64,000 bases of DNA from Salinibacter altiplanensis (GCF_002894645.1 NZ_NCQY01000002.1:301784-365783), one strand, 5' to 3'; positions 51,266 through 60,844 are shown, counted from the stretch's first letter. Notes: generated by a model not told the origin, from the sequence alone. Numbers and translations: made by a program.

Positions 51266-51868
51266 ATGGCCCTAGACATGCCCACTACGCGTGACCTCTT
51301 GGAGACCCCCGTCCAGCCCACCGACGCCGCCGTTACCGTGCAGGGGGACCGCTTTCGGCGATACCTGTTGGCCGAGCGGATTCAGGAGCGGGTTGCCGAG
51401 ATGGGACAGGCCATTGCGCGTGACTACGCCACCACCACCCCCATCCTCGTGAGCGTCCTGAACGGAGCGTTCATGTACACCGCGGACCTGATGCGGGCCA
51501 TCGACACGGACTGTGAGATCGACTTTATTAAGCTCTCCTCGTACGGGGACGAGAAGGTCTCGAGCGGAGAGGTGCGGGAGCTCAAAAGTGTCGACGCCGA
51601 CCTTGAGGGCCGCGACGTGGTCGTGGTGGAGGACATCGTGGACACGGGATTGTCGATGGACTTCATGAAGCGCCGTCTCGCGGAGCACAACCCGGCGTCC
51701 CTCCGGGTGTCGACGCTGCTTCACAAGCCCACGGCGACGGAGCCGAACCTCACGCTCGACTACGTCGGCTTCCGCATTCCGGACCTCTTCGTGATCGGCT
51801 ACGGGCTCGACTACGGCCAGCTCGCCCGCAACCTCTCCGACATTTACATTCTCGACGAGGAGGGATGA
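51266..51868 (+). CDS. hpt: Hypoxanthine phosphoribosyltransferase
   Basis: Protein of 200 residues from ATG 51266 (ATG 51278 is also possible). It recycles hypoxanthine and guanine with PRPP. The PRPP-binding motif VVVVEDIVDTGLS carries the two acidic residues, preceded by VSVLNGAFMY with the loop that binds pyrophosphate, and FIKLSSYG. The C-terminal base pocket LDYVGFRIPDLFVIGYGLDY is typical. It follows tilS and has its own promoter-like sequence. Confidence 0.95.
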   Translation: MALDMPTTRDLLETPVQPTDAAVTVQGDRFRRYLLAERIQERVAEMGQAIARDYATTTPILVSVLNGAFMYTADLMRAIDTDCEIDFIKLSSYGDEKVSSGEVRELKSVDADLEGRDVVVVEDIVDTGLSMDFMKRRLAEHNPASLRVSTLLHKPTATEPNLTLDYVGFRIPDLFVIGYGLDYGQLARNLSDIYILDEEG

Positions 51869-52009
51869 GGGGCCCCGGAGCACGGATCGGCACAGATGCT
51901 CCACTGAGAATTGTACGGGCTTGCCGACGGAGGGAAGAGACGGGTCCGTGGGGCCGTGTCGGTGCGCGCTCTTCGTCCAAACGTCCTCTTGCATTGCGTT
52001 GCTGGTTTG

Positions 52010-53098
52010 ATGGCCGAATCGTCGCCCCGCATTCTCGTGGTCTACACTGGGGGCACCGTTGGCATGGTGGAAAGCGAGGAGGGCTACGTGCCGGGGGCCG
52101 GTACCCTGGAGGCCCTCATGGACCAGCGGGCCTCGTTTCAGTCGGAGGACGTGCCCGACTACGACGTGCATGCGTTCGATCCGCTGCTCGATAGCGCGAA
52201 CATGACGCCGGACGACTGGCTCCAGATCGCAGAGGCGATTCGGTCGCGCTTTGAGGCGTACGACGGCTTCCTGGTCGTCCATGGGACGGACACGATGGCG
52301 TTTACGGCCTCGGCGCTCGCCTTCATGCTGCACCCCCTCGACAAGCCGGTGCTCCTGACTGGGGCCCAGCTGCCGCTCGACGAGACGCGGACCGACGCGC
52401 AAGGCAACCTGCTCACGTCCCTGCTGCTCCTCGGTACCCACGCCGACCGGATGGGTGGGGTGCACGTGTTCTTTCACAATCGCCTCTATCGCGGCCCCCG
52501 CGTGACGAAGGTGAACGCCGATGCGTTTTCGGCCTTCGACTCCCCGAACTTTCCCGCCGTGGGCACGGCCGGGATCGACCTCGACGTGGAGTGGGAGCGG
52601 ATGCCGGCGCCGCACCACCCGCCCCGCACGCCCGTCGTGACGGAGCTCGGGGCCGCGACCGTCTCGGCGTTTCGGCTCTTCCCGGGGCTGGGGGTGGCGT
52701 CCCTGAAAAATGTGCTGGCCCCGCCGGTGCAGGGCGTCGTACTGGAGTGCTTCGGGGCTGGCAACGCCCCGGCACAAAACGAGGCGTTTCTCGACGCCCT
52801 CCGGACGGCGACCGACCGGGGCGTCGTCATCGTGGCGGTGACGCAGCCGCTGCGCGGCACGGCGGACCTTGACCTCTACGCCACCGGGCAGGCCCTGGCG
52901 AACGTAGGGGTGGTGAGCGGCTACGACATGACGACGGAGGCGGCACTGGCCAAGCTGTACTACCTCTTCGAACAGGACCACGCGCCCGACGAGGTGCGTC
53001 GTCTCGTTCAGCGCAACCTTCGGGGCGAGCTGACGCCCCCGGACGAGGTGCCGCCCGCCCTGGGCCGCACGCGGCGCCGCCTGGCCGGCTATCGATGA
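52010..53098 (+). CDS. ansA: L-asparaginase (type I, cytoplasmic)
   Basis: Protein of 362 residues from ATG 52010; a longer frame begins at 51911 without similarity. The two catalytic threonine blocks are VYTGGTVGMV (T13 and T16 region) and VVHGTDTMAF (T93, D94, with K-containing TGAQ block following). The LTGAQLPLDETRTDAQGN segment is characteristic. It hydrolyses asparagine to aspartate and ammonia. No signal peptide supports the type I (AnsA) assignment. It converges with tryptophanase, its neighbour in amino acid catabolism. Confidence 0.93.
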   Translation: MAESSPRILVVYTGGTVGMVESEEGYVPGAGTLEALMDQRASFQSEDVPDYDVHAFDPLLDSANMTPDDWLQIAEAIRSRFEAYDGFLVVHGTDTMAFTASALAFMLHPLDKPVLLTGAQLPLDETRTDAQGNLLTSLLLLGTHADRMGGVHVFFHNRLYRGPRVTKVNADAFSAFDSPNFPAVGTAGIDLDVEWERMPAPHHPPRTPVVTELGAATVSAFRLFPGLGVASLKNVLAPPVQGVVLECFGAGNAPAQNEAFLDALRTATDRGVVIVAVTQPLRGTADLDLYATGQALANVGVVSGYDMTTEAALAKLYYLFEQDHAPDEVRRLVQRNLRGELTPPDEVPPALGRTRRRLAGYR

Positions 53099-53105
53099 CG
53101 ACTCG

Positions 53106-54524
53106 TTACGACGCCTCGGCGGGGGCGTCGGTCTCGTGGTGGACCGCCCCGGGCTCCTGCGGGCGAAAGTGGGCCGTAAAGTGCCGGAGCTGGGGCGGCT
53201 CCTCGGTGATCTCGTAGCCGCAGAGGGCGTCCTTGCGGCCCACGAGCGCCTCGAAGCACTCGATCACGTAGTCGACGTGGCTCTGGGTATAGACGCGGCG
53301 GGGGATGGCGAGGCGCAGGAGCTCCTGGTCCGCCGGCTCCTCGCTGCCGTCGGGCTGCCGACCAAACATAACCGATCCGATCTCGACCCCGCGGATGCCG
53401 CCCGTCACGTACAGGGCGACGGCCAGCGACTGGGCCGGGTAGTCCAGCGGGGGAATGTGGGGCAGAAGCGACTTGGCGTCGATGTACACCGCGTGCCCGC
53501 CCACCGGCCTGATGATGGGCACGCCCAAGTCGGTGAGGGCCTCGCCAAGGTAGCGGGTCGAGGCCATGCGGTACTCCAGATAGTCCTCGTCGACGATCTC
53601 CTGGAGCCCCACGGCGATGGCCTCTAGGTCGCGCCCTGCCAGCCCGCCGTACGTCGGAAAGCCCTCCGTAAGAATCAGCTGATTGCGGGCCTTGCGGGCC
53701 CACGTGTCGTGGTCCAGGGCCAGCCACCCGCCGATGTTGACCAGCGCGTCTTTCTTGGCGCTCATGGTCATGCCGTCCGCGTGCGAAAACATCTCCCGGA
53801 CGATCGCCTTGACTGAATGGTCGCCGTACCCGTCTTCGCGCTGCTTGATGAAGTAGGCGTTTTCCGCGAAGCGGCAGGCATCGAGGAAGAGCGGCACGCC
53901 GTGCTCGTTACACAGGGCCTTCGCGCCGCGGATGTTGGCCATTGAGACCGGCTGGCCACCGCCGGTGTTGTTCGTAACAGTGAGCATGACGAGAGGCACC
54001 CGGTCACCCTCTTCCTGCAGCAGTGCCTCCAGCCGATCGAGGTTGATGTTGCCCTTGAACGGGTGCTCCTCGTCCGGAACATGGCCCGCGTCGACGACGA
54101 GGTCGATCGCCTCGGCGCCCGTAGCCTCAATGTTGGCGCGGGTGGTGTCGAAGTGCGTGTTGCTCGGAATTTTGACGTCGGGGCCCGCCACCAGGCCCAT
54201 CAGGATGCGCTCGGCGGCCCGGCCCTGATGGGTGGGAATGACGTGCTCGAACGGCATGAGGTCTTTGACCGCCTCCTCGAACCGAAAGTAGGAGGGCGAT
54301 CCCGCGTAGCTCTCGTCGCCTTGCATGAGGCCGGCCCACTGCGCCGCGCTCATCGCGGAGGTCCCGGAGTCGGTGAGCAGGTCGATGATTACATCGTCGG
54401 CGTGCAGGTTGAAGAGGTTGTAGTGCGCGTCCTGAATCATCTGCTCGCGCTCGGCCCGAGAGGTGAGTTGAATGGGCTCGACCGACTTGATCCGAAACGG
54501 CTCGATGATCGTGTCCATCTCCAT
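53106..54524 (-). CDS. tnaA: Tryptophanase
   Basis: PLP enzyme of 472 residues that splits tryptophan to indole, pyruvate and ammonia. PLP lysine is in TMSAKKDALVNIGG (K258 by analogy with the second lysine of the pair). The family separates from tyrosine phenol-lyase at two places: the lyase has arginine in its MERG segment, whereas here the sequence is VEIGS, and the C-terminal HFT motif is LRHFTAHF with the tryptophanase histidine. There is no TnaC-like leader in the 92 bases upstream, so regulation differs from E. coli. An ECF sigma gene precedes it on the same strand. Confidence 0.92.
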   Translation of the reverse strand: MEMDTIIEPFRIKSVEPIQLTSRAEREQMIQDAHYNLFNLHADDVIIDLLTDSGTSAMSAAQWAGLMQGDESYAGSPSYFRFEEAVKDLMPFEHVIPTHQGRAAERILMGLVAGPDVKIPSNTHFDTTRANIEATGAEAIDLVVDAGHVPDEEHPFKGNINLDRLEALLQEEGDRVPLVMLTVTNNTGGGQPVSMANIRGAKALCNEHGVPLFLDACRFAENAYFIKQREDGYGDHSVKAIVREMFSHADGMTMSAKKDALVNIGGWLALDHDTWARKARNQLILTEGFPTYGGLAGRDLEAIAVGLQEIVDEDYLEYRMASTRYLGEALTDLGVPIIRPVGGHAVYIDAKSLLPHIPPLDYPAQSLAVALYVTGGIRGVEIGSVMFGRQPDGSEEPADQELLRLAIPRRVYTQSHVDYVIECFEALVGRKDALCGYEITEEPPQLRHFTAHFRPQEPGAVHHETDAPAEAS

Positions 54525-54616
54525 GGCAGACTGAGGGACTCTGAGGGTGAAACGGTATAGTAACGTATCAACTTAGCCCCCCAAGGACAATGAAGAGATG
54601 GATGGGGGGAACCAAT

Positions 54617-55141
54617 CTACGCCGGAACCGGGTCGAGGGCGCGGTCGAGCTGCCCCCGGAGCTTTTTGCGGCCCCGGTGGAGGTACACCTTCACCGTGTT
54701 GAGCGGCCTATCCAGTACCTCGGCGATCTCTTTGTACTTGAGGCCCTGCAGCTCGCGGAGGGCCACCACTCGCCGATACGGATCGTCGACCCGGTCCAGG
54801 GCATCGAGCACATGGTCGTGGAGGTCGGCGTCCTCGGCGTGCCGGTCGGGCGTCCGGGTCGGGCTCGGGGCGCGGTCTACGCTATCGGGGTTGTGCCGGA
54901 CGGTCTTGCGCCGCCGCTGGCGAGCCCGGAGGCGATCGATACAGGCGTTCCGGGTGACGCGCATGAGCCAGGCGATGACGCCGTCCTCGTCGAGCTCGTC
55001 CTGGTGCTCCCAGAGCGTCACCAGCACCTCCTGCGTTACGTCCTGGGCCGTGGCGTGATCGTTGAGCATCGATCGGGCGAACCGGTATACCTGGTCCTCG
55101 TGGGTGGACACCTGACGTTCGAAGGCGGGAACCGTATTCAT
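54617..55141 (-). CDS. ECF-type RNA polymerase sigma factor
   Basis: Protein of 174 residues with region 2 (YRFARSMLNDHATAQDVTQEVLVTLWEHQ, here containing the DAEDxxQE-like core) and region 4 (PYRRVVALRELQGLKYKEIAEVLDRPLNTVKVYLHRGRKKLR). A long charged linker (RTPDRHAEDADLHDH) joins them. No anti-sigma or membrane gene is adjacent; the downstream gene is tryptophanase and the upstream 400 bases are empty. It may be controlled by a distant factor or by transcription. Confidence 0.93.
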   Translation of the reverse strand: MNTVPAFERQVSTHEDQVYRFARSMLNDHATAQDVTQEVLVTLWEHQDELDEDGVIAWLMRVTRNACIDRLRARQRRRKTVRHNPDSVDRAPSPTRTPDRHAEDADLHDHVLDALDRVDDPYRRVVALRELQGLKYKEIAEVLDRPLNTVKVYLHRGRKKLRGQLDRALDPVPA

Positions 55142-55544
55142 CGCGGGGGAGTCGTGTCTGAAACGAACCGAGCGGGCACGACGAACGGCCGTCGTACAGC
55201 CACGACGGACAGCCTCGTCCGTCCTTGACTGCAGGGACGCCTACGATCTCGTCCGGGGCCGAGATGCCCGGCGCGCGATGAGTGGGATGCATCGTACGAT
55301 CAATCGCCCGGCCTCGTCCCCAAGATCAAACACACCCGCCCCAACCGGGGAGCGACGAGGAGCAGGGGGAGAGACGAGGCAAGAATTGAGAGTCGGGAAG
55401 CGCATTTCCCGTCGCAGCGTCTCGGGCCCTGTCCCGGTTCAGCTTGGGCAAAGGCGGCCTTTCAGAGGTGCTTCGTGCCTACGCTGTGCAGTGGCACAGG
55501 TGAGTGCCCCCTGGGGCCTGTGGAGGAGCGGAGGTGGCCTTTGA
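55142..55544. other. Intergenic region between sigma factor and HD protein
   Basis: About 400 bases upstream of the sigma gene with only short frames. A direct motif GACGG/CGTCCG-rich patch occurs at about 55190-55220 (ACGACGGAC...CGTCCGTC). I see no convincing promoter, RNA or terminator. Confidence 0.45.
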
Positions 55545-56858
55545 TCAGTCGTCCAGGACGGGGGCAAGGTCCAGGTCAACGGGCTTCGGAAAGCACACGT
55601 AGGGCTTTTCGACGAACCCCGTGAGGTCCGAGATGGTGGTGGTGTCGGCCATCTCAGAGAGCTCGCGGGCGGTGCCGTCCCGGCCCAGAATCCCAATCAG
55701 CTCCTCATTGTCGTCGTAGGCGGTGTGGCGTGACACATTGAGGGTGAGGTAGTGCCGGGCGGCGGCCTCGGCCTCCGATCGGGCCACGAGACCTTCGTCC
55801 ACGAGCCAGTCGGCCACCTCGGTGCGCCAGGCGGCCCTCCGCGCCTCGCTGGGGCGCTGAGACAGGAAGCGGACGCGCAGGAAGACACGGTTGATGAAGC
55901 GATGGCACAGGTCGGCCATGACCGGATCGGGGCCTTGCATCCACTGCTTGAGGCTAAAGAGGACATCGGTGTCGTCGAGCTGCAGGTAGTGGTTGCGGAC
56001 CTCGGGGGTCTCGATCTCGTCGACGTGGACGTTGTGGTCGAGAAAGAAGAGCAGGGCGTGCGATCCCCGTCGCAGCCAGTCGGGAGAGGCCCCGGCCTCA
56101 AGGTGGACCTGCGCACGCTGCAGAATGCCCCGGAGCAGCTCGTCGCCGGCTAGCACGGTCTTGTGGAGGTAGACCTGCCAATACATAAGCCGGCGCGAGA
56201 TGAGGAAGTTCTCAACGGCGTAGATGCCTTTGGCTTCGATCATGACCTCGGCGTCGGAGCCGCCCGAGAGGGGGTGCACGCGCATCGTTTTAAGGAGGCG
56301 CTGGGCCCCGACCTCCCCCTCCGCAACGCCGGTGTAGAAGGAGTCCCGCCGGAGGTAGTCGAGCCGATCCATGTCGAGCTGGCTCGACACCAGCTGGTGA
56401 AAAAAGGGACGCTGGTAGGTATCGTCGAACATGTCAAGGGCCGTCTCCAGCGTCCCGTCCATGCGTTCGTTGAGGTCCGTCAGCAGGACCCGACTCATGT
56501 CCTCGTGCGAGAAGTCCTCAATGAGCTGGTGTTCGAGCGTGTGGGAGAAGGCGCCGTGCCCCACGTCGTGCAGGAGCGCGACGGCCAGGGCAGCGGTCTG
56601 TTCGTCGGGACTCACGGGTGTGCCCTTCTCGGACAGATTGGCGAGGGCATCTTGCATGAGTGCCATCGCCCCGAGCGCGTGGTTGAAGCGCGTGTGCTCG
56701 GCTCCCGGGAAGACGAGGTGGCCGACCCCGAGCTGGCGGATCCGGCGCAGGCGCTGCACCTCCGGCGTTTGGATGAGGGCCATGATCACGGTCTTCGGCA
56801 CGGAAATGAACCCGTGCACTGGATCCGAGAAGAGCTTAAAGCGCTGGTTGGAGGACAC
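55545..56858 (-). CDS. HD-superfamily phosphohydrolase (dNTPase-like)
   Basis: Protein of 437 residues. The HD metal site is spread over RFNHALGAM (H60), ALLHDVGHGAFSH (H97, D98, H101, H106) and a later aspartate in DMDRLDYLRRDSFYTG. The N-terminal FSDPVHGFI and LRRIRQLGVGHLVFPGAEHTRF are characteristic of the YwfO/SAMHD1-like deoxynucleotide triphosphohydrolase branch. It probably hydrolyses dNTPs or related nucleotides. The C-terminal half contains a second helical domain of usual size. Confidence 0.9.
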   Translation of the reverse strand: MSSNQRFKLFSDPVHGFISVPKTVIMALIQTPEVQRLRRIRQLGVGHLVFPGAEHTRFNHALGAMALMQDALANLSEKGTPVSPDEQTAALAVALLHDVGHGAFSHTLEHQLIEDFSHEDMSRVLLTDLNERMDGTLETALDMFDDTYQRPFFHQLVSSQLDMDRLDYLRRDSFYTGVAEGEVGAQRLLKTMRVHPLSGGSDAEVMIEAKGIYAVENFLISRRLMYWQVYLHKTVLAGDELLRGILQRAQVHLEAGASPDWLRRGSHALLFFLDHNVHVDEIETPEVRNHYLQLDDTDVLFSLKQWMQGPDPVMADLCHRFINRVFLRVRFLSQRPSEARRAAWRTEVADWLVDEGLVARSEAEAAARHYLTLNVSRHTAYDDNEELIGILGRDGTARELSEMADTTTISDLTGFVEKPYVCFPKPVDLDLAPVLDD

Positions 56859-56930
56859 GAGGGGTGGGCGAGTTGTTGAACGGAAGCGTCACGAAAGAGC
56901 GGTGGGGCCGTGTGTCGGGAGCGGGGCATG

Positions 56931-57803
56931 CTACCACCCATCCTCGGCCAGCTTCTCGACGATGGTGGTGTAGAAGGCATTCGAGTCGAAGCTGGCGGCG
57001 AGGCCCGATGAGAGGCCGACCTGTCGGGCGTGGTCCGCGTCGATGGTGCCCTGATAGTGGCCCCAGCGGGCGCTTTCGACGCTGACAATGCCGTCGTTTT
57101 CCCCTTCTTCCTCGTACAGGCGGCGGTTGAGATACCGAAAAATGGGGGCAATGGGGATGTCGGTTCCTTTGCCGGCCCGGCAGCCGTAGGACCAGTACTC
57201 CACGTCTGGGTGGTCGGGCACGTCCGGGTTGAACGTATTTTCCATGTACTCGGGGGTGAGCTCCGTGAGGGCCTTCCGGATGTTCGCGGAGCCGTCCTCC
57301 AGGATGTGGGTCCCGACCCAATCGGCCATGTCTGTGAGCCAGTCGCGCACGAGCTCAGGCTGGTCGAGCACAAGGGAGGCGACCGAGGAACCGCGGTGGG
57401 GGGTGGCAATGGTGACGAGGGCGTCGACCGCCTCGTGCCAGCCCATGGCCGAGATGAGGTAGCGGGCGTCGAGCCCACCCATCGAGTGGGCGATGAGCAG
57501 CAGTCGGTCGGCCCCCGTTTCGTCGAGGACGTGTTGCAGGCGGTCATTCCAGGTGGCGGTCCGAGCGCGGACGGTGTCGTAAGGGGACACGTTGGGCGCC
57601 ACGGCCCGCACGCCCTGTGACCGGAGGTGCAGGGCTTCCTCGTGCAGGTGCCCGCCCCGCCGAAACGAGGCCCCGACCCCAAATCCGTGCATGAGTACGA
57701 CCGGGGCCTGCACCGGAATCATCTCGGGTTGGGGAAACGGCTCCAGGCCCGTGATGCGCCGCAGGGCGGAGGCCGGGATCGTCTCGTCCAGTTCATCGGG
57801 CAT
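56931..57803 (-). CDS. Alpha/beta-hydrolase lipase/esterase (AHSMGG type)
   Basis: Protein of 290 residues. The oxyanion-hole segment VVLMHGFGVG is at 35-44, the nucleophile S107 in LLIAHSMGGLDARYL, the catalytic aspartate probably in the ENDGIVSVES loop and the histidine in DADHARQVG. This arrangement is that of triacylglycerol lipases related to Pseudomonas and Bacillus LipA. There is no signal peptide, so unless secreted by a non-classical route the enzyme is cytoplasmic. The HD gene lies just downstream on the same strand (72-base gap). Confidence 0.87.
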   Translation of the reverse strand: MPDELDETIPASALRRITGLEPFPQPEMIPVQAPVVLMHGFGVGASFRRGGHLHEEALHLRSQGVRAVAPNVSPYDTVRARTATWNDRLQHVLDETGADRLLLIAHSMGGLDARYLISAMGWHEAVDALVTIATPHRGSSVASLVLDQPELVRDWLTDMADWVGTHILEDGSANIRKALTELTPEYMENTFNPDVPDHPDVEYWSYGCRAGKGTDIPIAPIFRYLNRRLYEEEGENDGIVSVESARWGHYQGTIDADHARQVGLSSGLAASFDSNAFYTTIVEKLAEDGW

Positions 57804-57885
57804 GAAAAGCGATGGGCCGACTGGGAAGAGTCACTGCATGTGGGATACCCACACAAACCCCGGCGAGTTCGTGGGCCCCACGGGG

Positions 57886-58539
57886 CTACAGCGCAAGAAC
57901 AGGGAGAAGCGAGACGGGCCGGCCCCCAATGAGCGCCTCACCGGCGACAACCGCCACGGCGGCCGCCACGGGCACGCGGATGTTGTCGTTGACGGGCAAG
58001 GAGAGGGCCTCGGTCCCCGCGCCCACCAGCACGCCGGCGGCCCCTGGGCCGAAAGCAATGGACGAAAAGAAGGCCATCACGCCCAGGCCCGTGCCCACGA
58101 ACGCGGCGGTGCCCTCCACCGTCGCCGAGCGTGTGCCCCATGCGTGGTGGCCCCACCGGCGGCCCACCAGCGCAGCAGCGGCGTCCGCGAGCATGGCCAT
58201 CACGAGCACCGGCACCGCAATCCGGAGGGGGAAAAGAAAGACCATGAGGGCAGCGCTCACCAGCACGCATGTGGCTCCGTTGAAGCGGATCCCCGCTCTG
58301 GTCGCCGGCAACTCCTCCGCTCGCATGAGGCCCCCAAAGGTCCACCGGATGATCGTGTTGACGGACTCGGAATACGCTCGGGCCACGTCGGCGGCAATGG
58401 CCGCGAGGGCCGCGGGGGCCAGTAGGTACAGCGCCGTGGGCAGGCCGACGCCCCACGCCCCAAACGGGATGGAAAGGGCAAGGAGATGAAGGGCCTTTCG
58501 GCCGACTTCGCCAGTGTAGGAGAGGGAAGAGGCGGGCAC
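57886..58539 (-). CDS. Dolichol/phytol kinase-like (SEC59/VTE5 family) membrane protein
   Basis: Protein of 217 residues with about six membrane helices. It matches the polyprenol kinase/cytidylyltransferase-like family: GEVGRKALHLLALSIP (the R-K-x-x-H motif), DVARAYSESVNTIIRWTFGGLMRAEE, FNGATCVLVSAAL, MLADAAAALVGRRWG, then EGTAAFVGTGLGVMAF. In other organisms members use CTP to phosphorylate dolichol or phytol; here the lipid is unknown, perhaps a chlorophyll- or carotenoid-like prenol. It stands between the lipase and the dienelactone hydrolase gene. Confidence 0.85.
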   Translation of the reverse strand: MPASSLSYTGEVGRKALHLLALSIPFGAWGVGLPTALYLLAPAALAAIAADVARAYSESVNTIIRWTFGGLMRAEELPATRAGIRFNGATCVLVSAALMVFLFPLRIAVPVLVMAMLADAAAALVGRRWGHHAWGTRSATVEGTAAFVGTGLGVMAFFSSIAFGPGAAGVLVGAGTEALSLPVNDNIRVPVAAAVAVVAGEALIGGRPVSLLPVLAL

Positions 58540-58747
58540 GAGAGGGCGAAACCAGGACGCGGGATTTCGTTCGTCTCCCGAACCTTCCGGTCCAGCGATG
58601 GTTCAGCAAACAGTCCATATTCGGCCCAATTCTCGAATGGAATCAGCGGGAACTGGATCGTATGGGGCTGGCACTCGGCTCCCTGTTGAGATGGACGGCG
58701 TCCACGTCGTCGATACGCGCCAGGATTTCTCAAACGCCACTGTTTCC

Positions 58748-59617
58748 ATGCGCTGGTCCACCGCGTTGCTGATCCTCTTTGCACTCCCACTGCTGACCGG
58801 CTGTGGGGCCGATGAGAGCGCCGAGGCCGAACGCATGGCGGAAGAGCACGAGGGCGACACCCCCACGGCCACCGATGCCGCCCAGGCCCCCGAAATTCCG
58901 GTGGAGGGGGGCACCATTTCCTATTGGCAACAGGAGGGAACAGATCAGACCGGCTACCTCGCCGCGCCCACCAATGCGGATTCAGTGCGGTCCGCCCGAG
59001 GGGGCGACGCGCTCCCCGGCATCGTCGTGATCCACGAGTGGTGGGGCCTCAACGACAACATCCGCGCCGCCACGCGACGACTCGCGGGGCAGGGCTACCG
59101 GGTCCTGGCCGTGGACCTGTACGGCGACGCCGTGGCCGCAACGCCGGACTCCGCGCAGGCCCTGATGGGCCGGGCGATGGAGGATCCGGACCCTCTCGTC
59201 GAAAATGTGTTGGCCGGGCACGCCTACCTGAGATCGGAAGCCAACGTGCCCCGCACCGCCCTGCTGGGCTGGTGCTTCGGCGGGGGCATGACGTACCGGA
59301 CGCTCGCAGTGGGCCTGGGTGCCTTCGACGCCGCCGTGGCCTACTACGGCACGCCAGATCCCCTCTCCGGCGAGGCCCTGCAGGCGCTGGAGACCCCGAT
59401 CCTCGCCCACTTTGGCACGCAGGACCAGGCCGTCCCGATCGACGCGGCCCGGAGCTTCCGTGACCGGATGAACGACGCTGGCAAGCCGCTGTCCTACTAC
59501 GAGTACGATGCGGGCCACGCGTTTGCGAATCCGTCGGGCGAACGCTACGAGCCAAAAGCCGCCGAGCAGGCGTGGACCCGCACAACCGATTTCCTCCGGA
59601 CACACCTTGATCCGTAG
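58748..59617 (+). CDS. Dienelactone-hydrolase family lipoprotein
   Basis: Protein of 289 residues from ATG 58748, chosen because it opens a lipoprotein signal (LPLLTGC, lipidated C19); the frame upstream has no relevant sequence. The alpha/beta-hydrolase domain has the family's glutamate in VIHEWWGLND, the nucleophile cysteine C176 in LGWCFGGGMT, the aspartate in GTQDQAVP and the histidine in DAGHAFANPS, matching dienelactone hydrolase (Cys-Asp-His with Glu). The acidic linker after the lipid anchor (AEEHEGDTPTATD) is typical of exported halophile proteins. hemE follows about 100 bases on. Confidence 0.88.
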   Translation: MRWSTALLILFALPLLTGCGADESAEAERMAEEHEGDTPTATDAAQAPEIPVEGGTISYWQQEGTDQTGYLAAPTNADSVRSARGGDALPGIVVIHEWWGLNDNIRAATRRLAGQGYRVLAVDLYGDAVAATPDSAQALMGRAMEDPDPLVENVLAGHAYLRSEANVPRTALLGWCFGGGMTYRTLAVGLGAFDAAVAYYGTPDPLSGEALQALETPILAHFGTQDQAVPIDAARSFRDRMNDAGKPLSYYEYDAGHAFANPSGERYEPKAAEQAWTRTTDFLRTHLDP

Positions 59618-59716
59618 GCTGTCCTTCTCGTCTGGCGACCCGCTTCCCGGAAGCGGCCTCGCGCTCCCCCTCCTGGCACCGAATCCACCCATTCTTTCGG
59701 ACGCATCCTCTCGCAC

Positions 59717-60781
59717 ATGGCTTCCTTCCCGCCCCTCCAAAACGACCGCCTTCTCCGCACCGCCCGCGGGGAGCCCACCGACCGCACGCCCGTCTGGATG
59801 ATGCGACAGGCCGGCCGGTATCTCCCCGAGTACCGAGCAATCAGGGAAGAGCATGGGTTTTTTGAAGTCGTGGAGACCCCTGAGCTCGCGGCGGACGTGA
59901 CCATTCAGCCCGTCGAACGGTTTGCCATCGACGCGGCAATCCTGTTCTGTGACATCATGGTCGTGCCCGAGGCCATGGGCCTGACGGTCAAGATGGTGTC
60001 GGGGCAGGGGCCGACCTTTCCGAAGCCCCTTACGACGCCCGCGGAGATGGAGCGCCTCGTAGAGCCGGACGTGGAGCACGCCCTCGGGCATGTGTTCGAC
60101 GCACTCACAGTGACCCGTCACAAGCTGGCCGGGCGGGTGCCCCTCATCGGCTTCTCGGGGGCGCCGTGGACGCTCATGGCGTACATGGTAGAGGGAGGGG
60201 GCAGCAAGTCGTACCGGGCGGCCCGGCGCTGGCTCTACCGCCACCCCGACGCCAGTAAGGCCCTGCTTCAGCGCACGACGGACGTAATTGTCGACTATCT
60301 GATCCGGCAGGCAGAAGCGGGGGCGCAGGTGCTACAGGTTTTTGACTCTTGGGCGGGCCTGCACAGCCCGGAGAACTTCCGCACGTTCTGCCTCCCGTAC
60401 CTCGCTGAGATTGCCACGCGGGTGAAGGACGTGCATTCCGATGTGCCGCTCATCGTCTTTGCGAAGGGAGCACACTATGCCCTGGATGCGCTGGCGGACA
60501 CCGACTACGATGTCATCAGTCTGGATTCTACAATGGACCCGGCGGCCGCCCGCGATACGGTCGGCGACCGGGCGGTCCTACAGGGCAATCTTGACCCGTG
60601 TGCACTGTACGCTCCGCCCGACGTTCTGCAGCAGGAAGTGCAACGCATGCTGGCGGGGTTCGGCTCGCACCCCCACATCGGCAACCTCGGCCACGGCATG
60701 CTTCCAGACCACGATCCCGAGCGTGCCCGTGTCTTCGTCGACACCGTCCACGAACACTCTCAACACATGCGAGCCGCCTGA
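59717..60781 (+). CDS. hemE: Uroporphyrinogen III decarboxylase
   Basis: Protein of 354 residues, the usual length. It removes four carboxyl groups from uroporphyrinogen III. Near the N-terminus is the substrate-arginine block TPVWMMRQAGRYLPEYR, followed by ILFCDIMVVPEAMG, then GFSGAPWTLMAYMVEG, FDSWAGLHSPE and the C-terminal GNLDP and NLGHGMLPDHDPE, each conserved. It supplies the hemF substrate, although hemF and hemH are some 50 kb away in this window. Confidence 0.96.
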   Translation: MASFPPLQNDRLLRTARGEPTDRTPVWMMRQAGRYLPEYRAIREEHGFFEVVETPELAADVTIQPVERFAIDAAILFCDIMVVPEAMGLTVKMVSGQGPTFPKPLTTPAEMERLVEPDVEHALGHVFDALTVTRHKLAGRVPLIGFSGAPWTLMAYMVEGGGSKSYRAARRWLYRHPDASKALLQRTTDVIVDYLIRQAEAGAQVLQVFDSWAGLHSPENFRTFCLPYLAEIATRVKDVHSDVPLIVFAKGAHYALDALADTDYDVISLDSTMDPAAARDTVGDRAVLQGNLDPCALYAPPDVLQQEVQRMLAGFGSHPHIGNLGHGMLPDHDPERARVFVDTVHEHSQHMRAA

Positions 60782-60844
60782 AGACGAAGGAGACCCGGGA
60801 CGGTGCCATTCTCCGTACTTTTCCTAGGATTCCCTTCTGTTGCT

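Noticed and set aside
53106..54524. Tyrosine phenol-lyase instead of tryptophanase
   Set aside because: The lyase-specific arginine segment is VEIGS and the C-terminal HFT histidine is present, as in tryptophanase.
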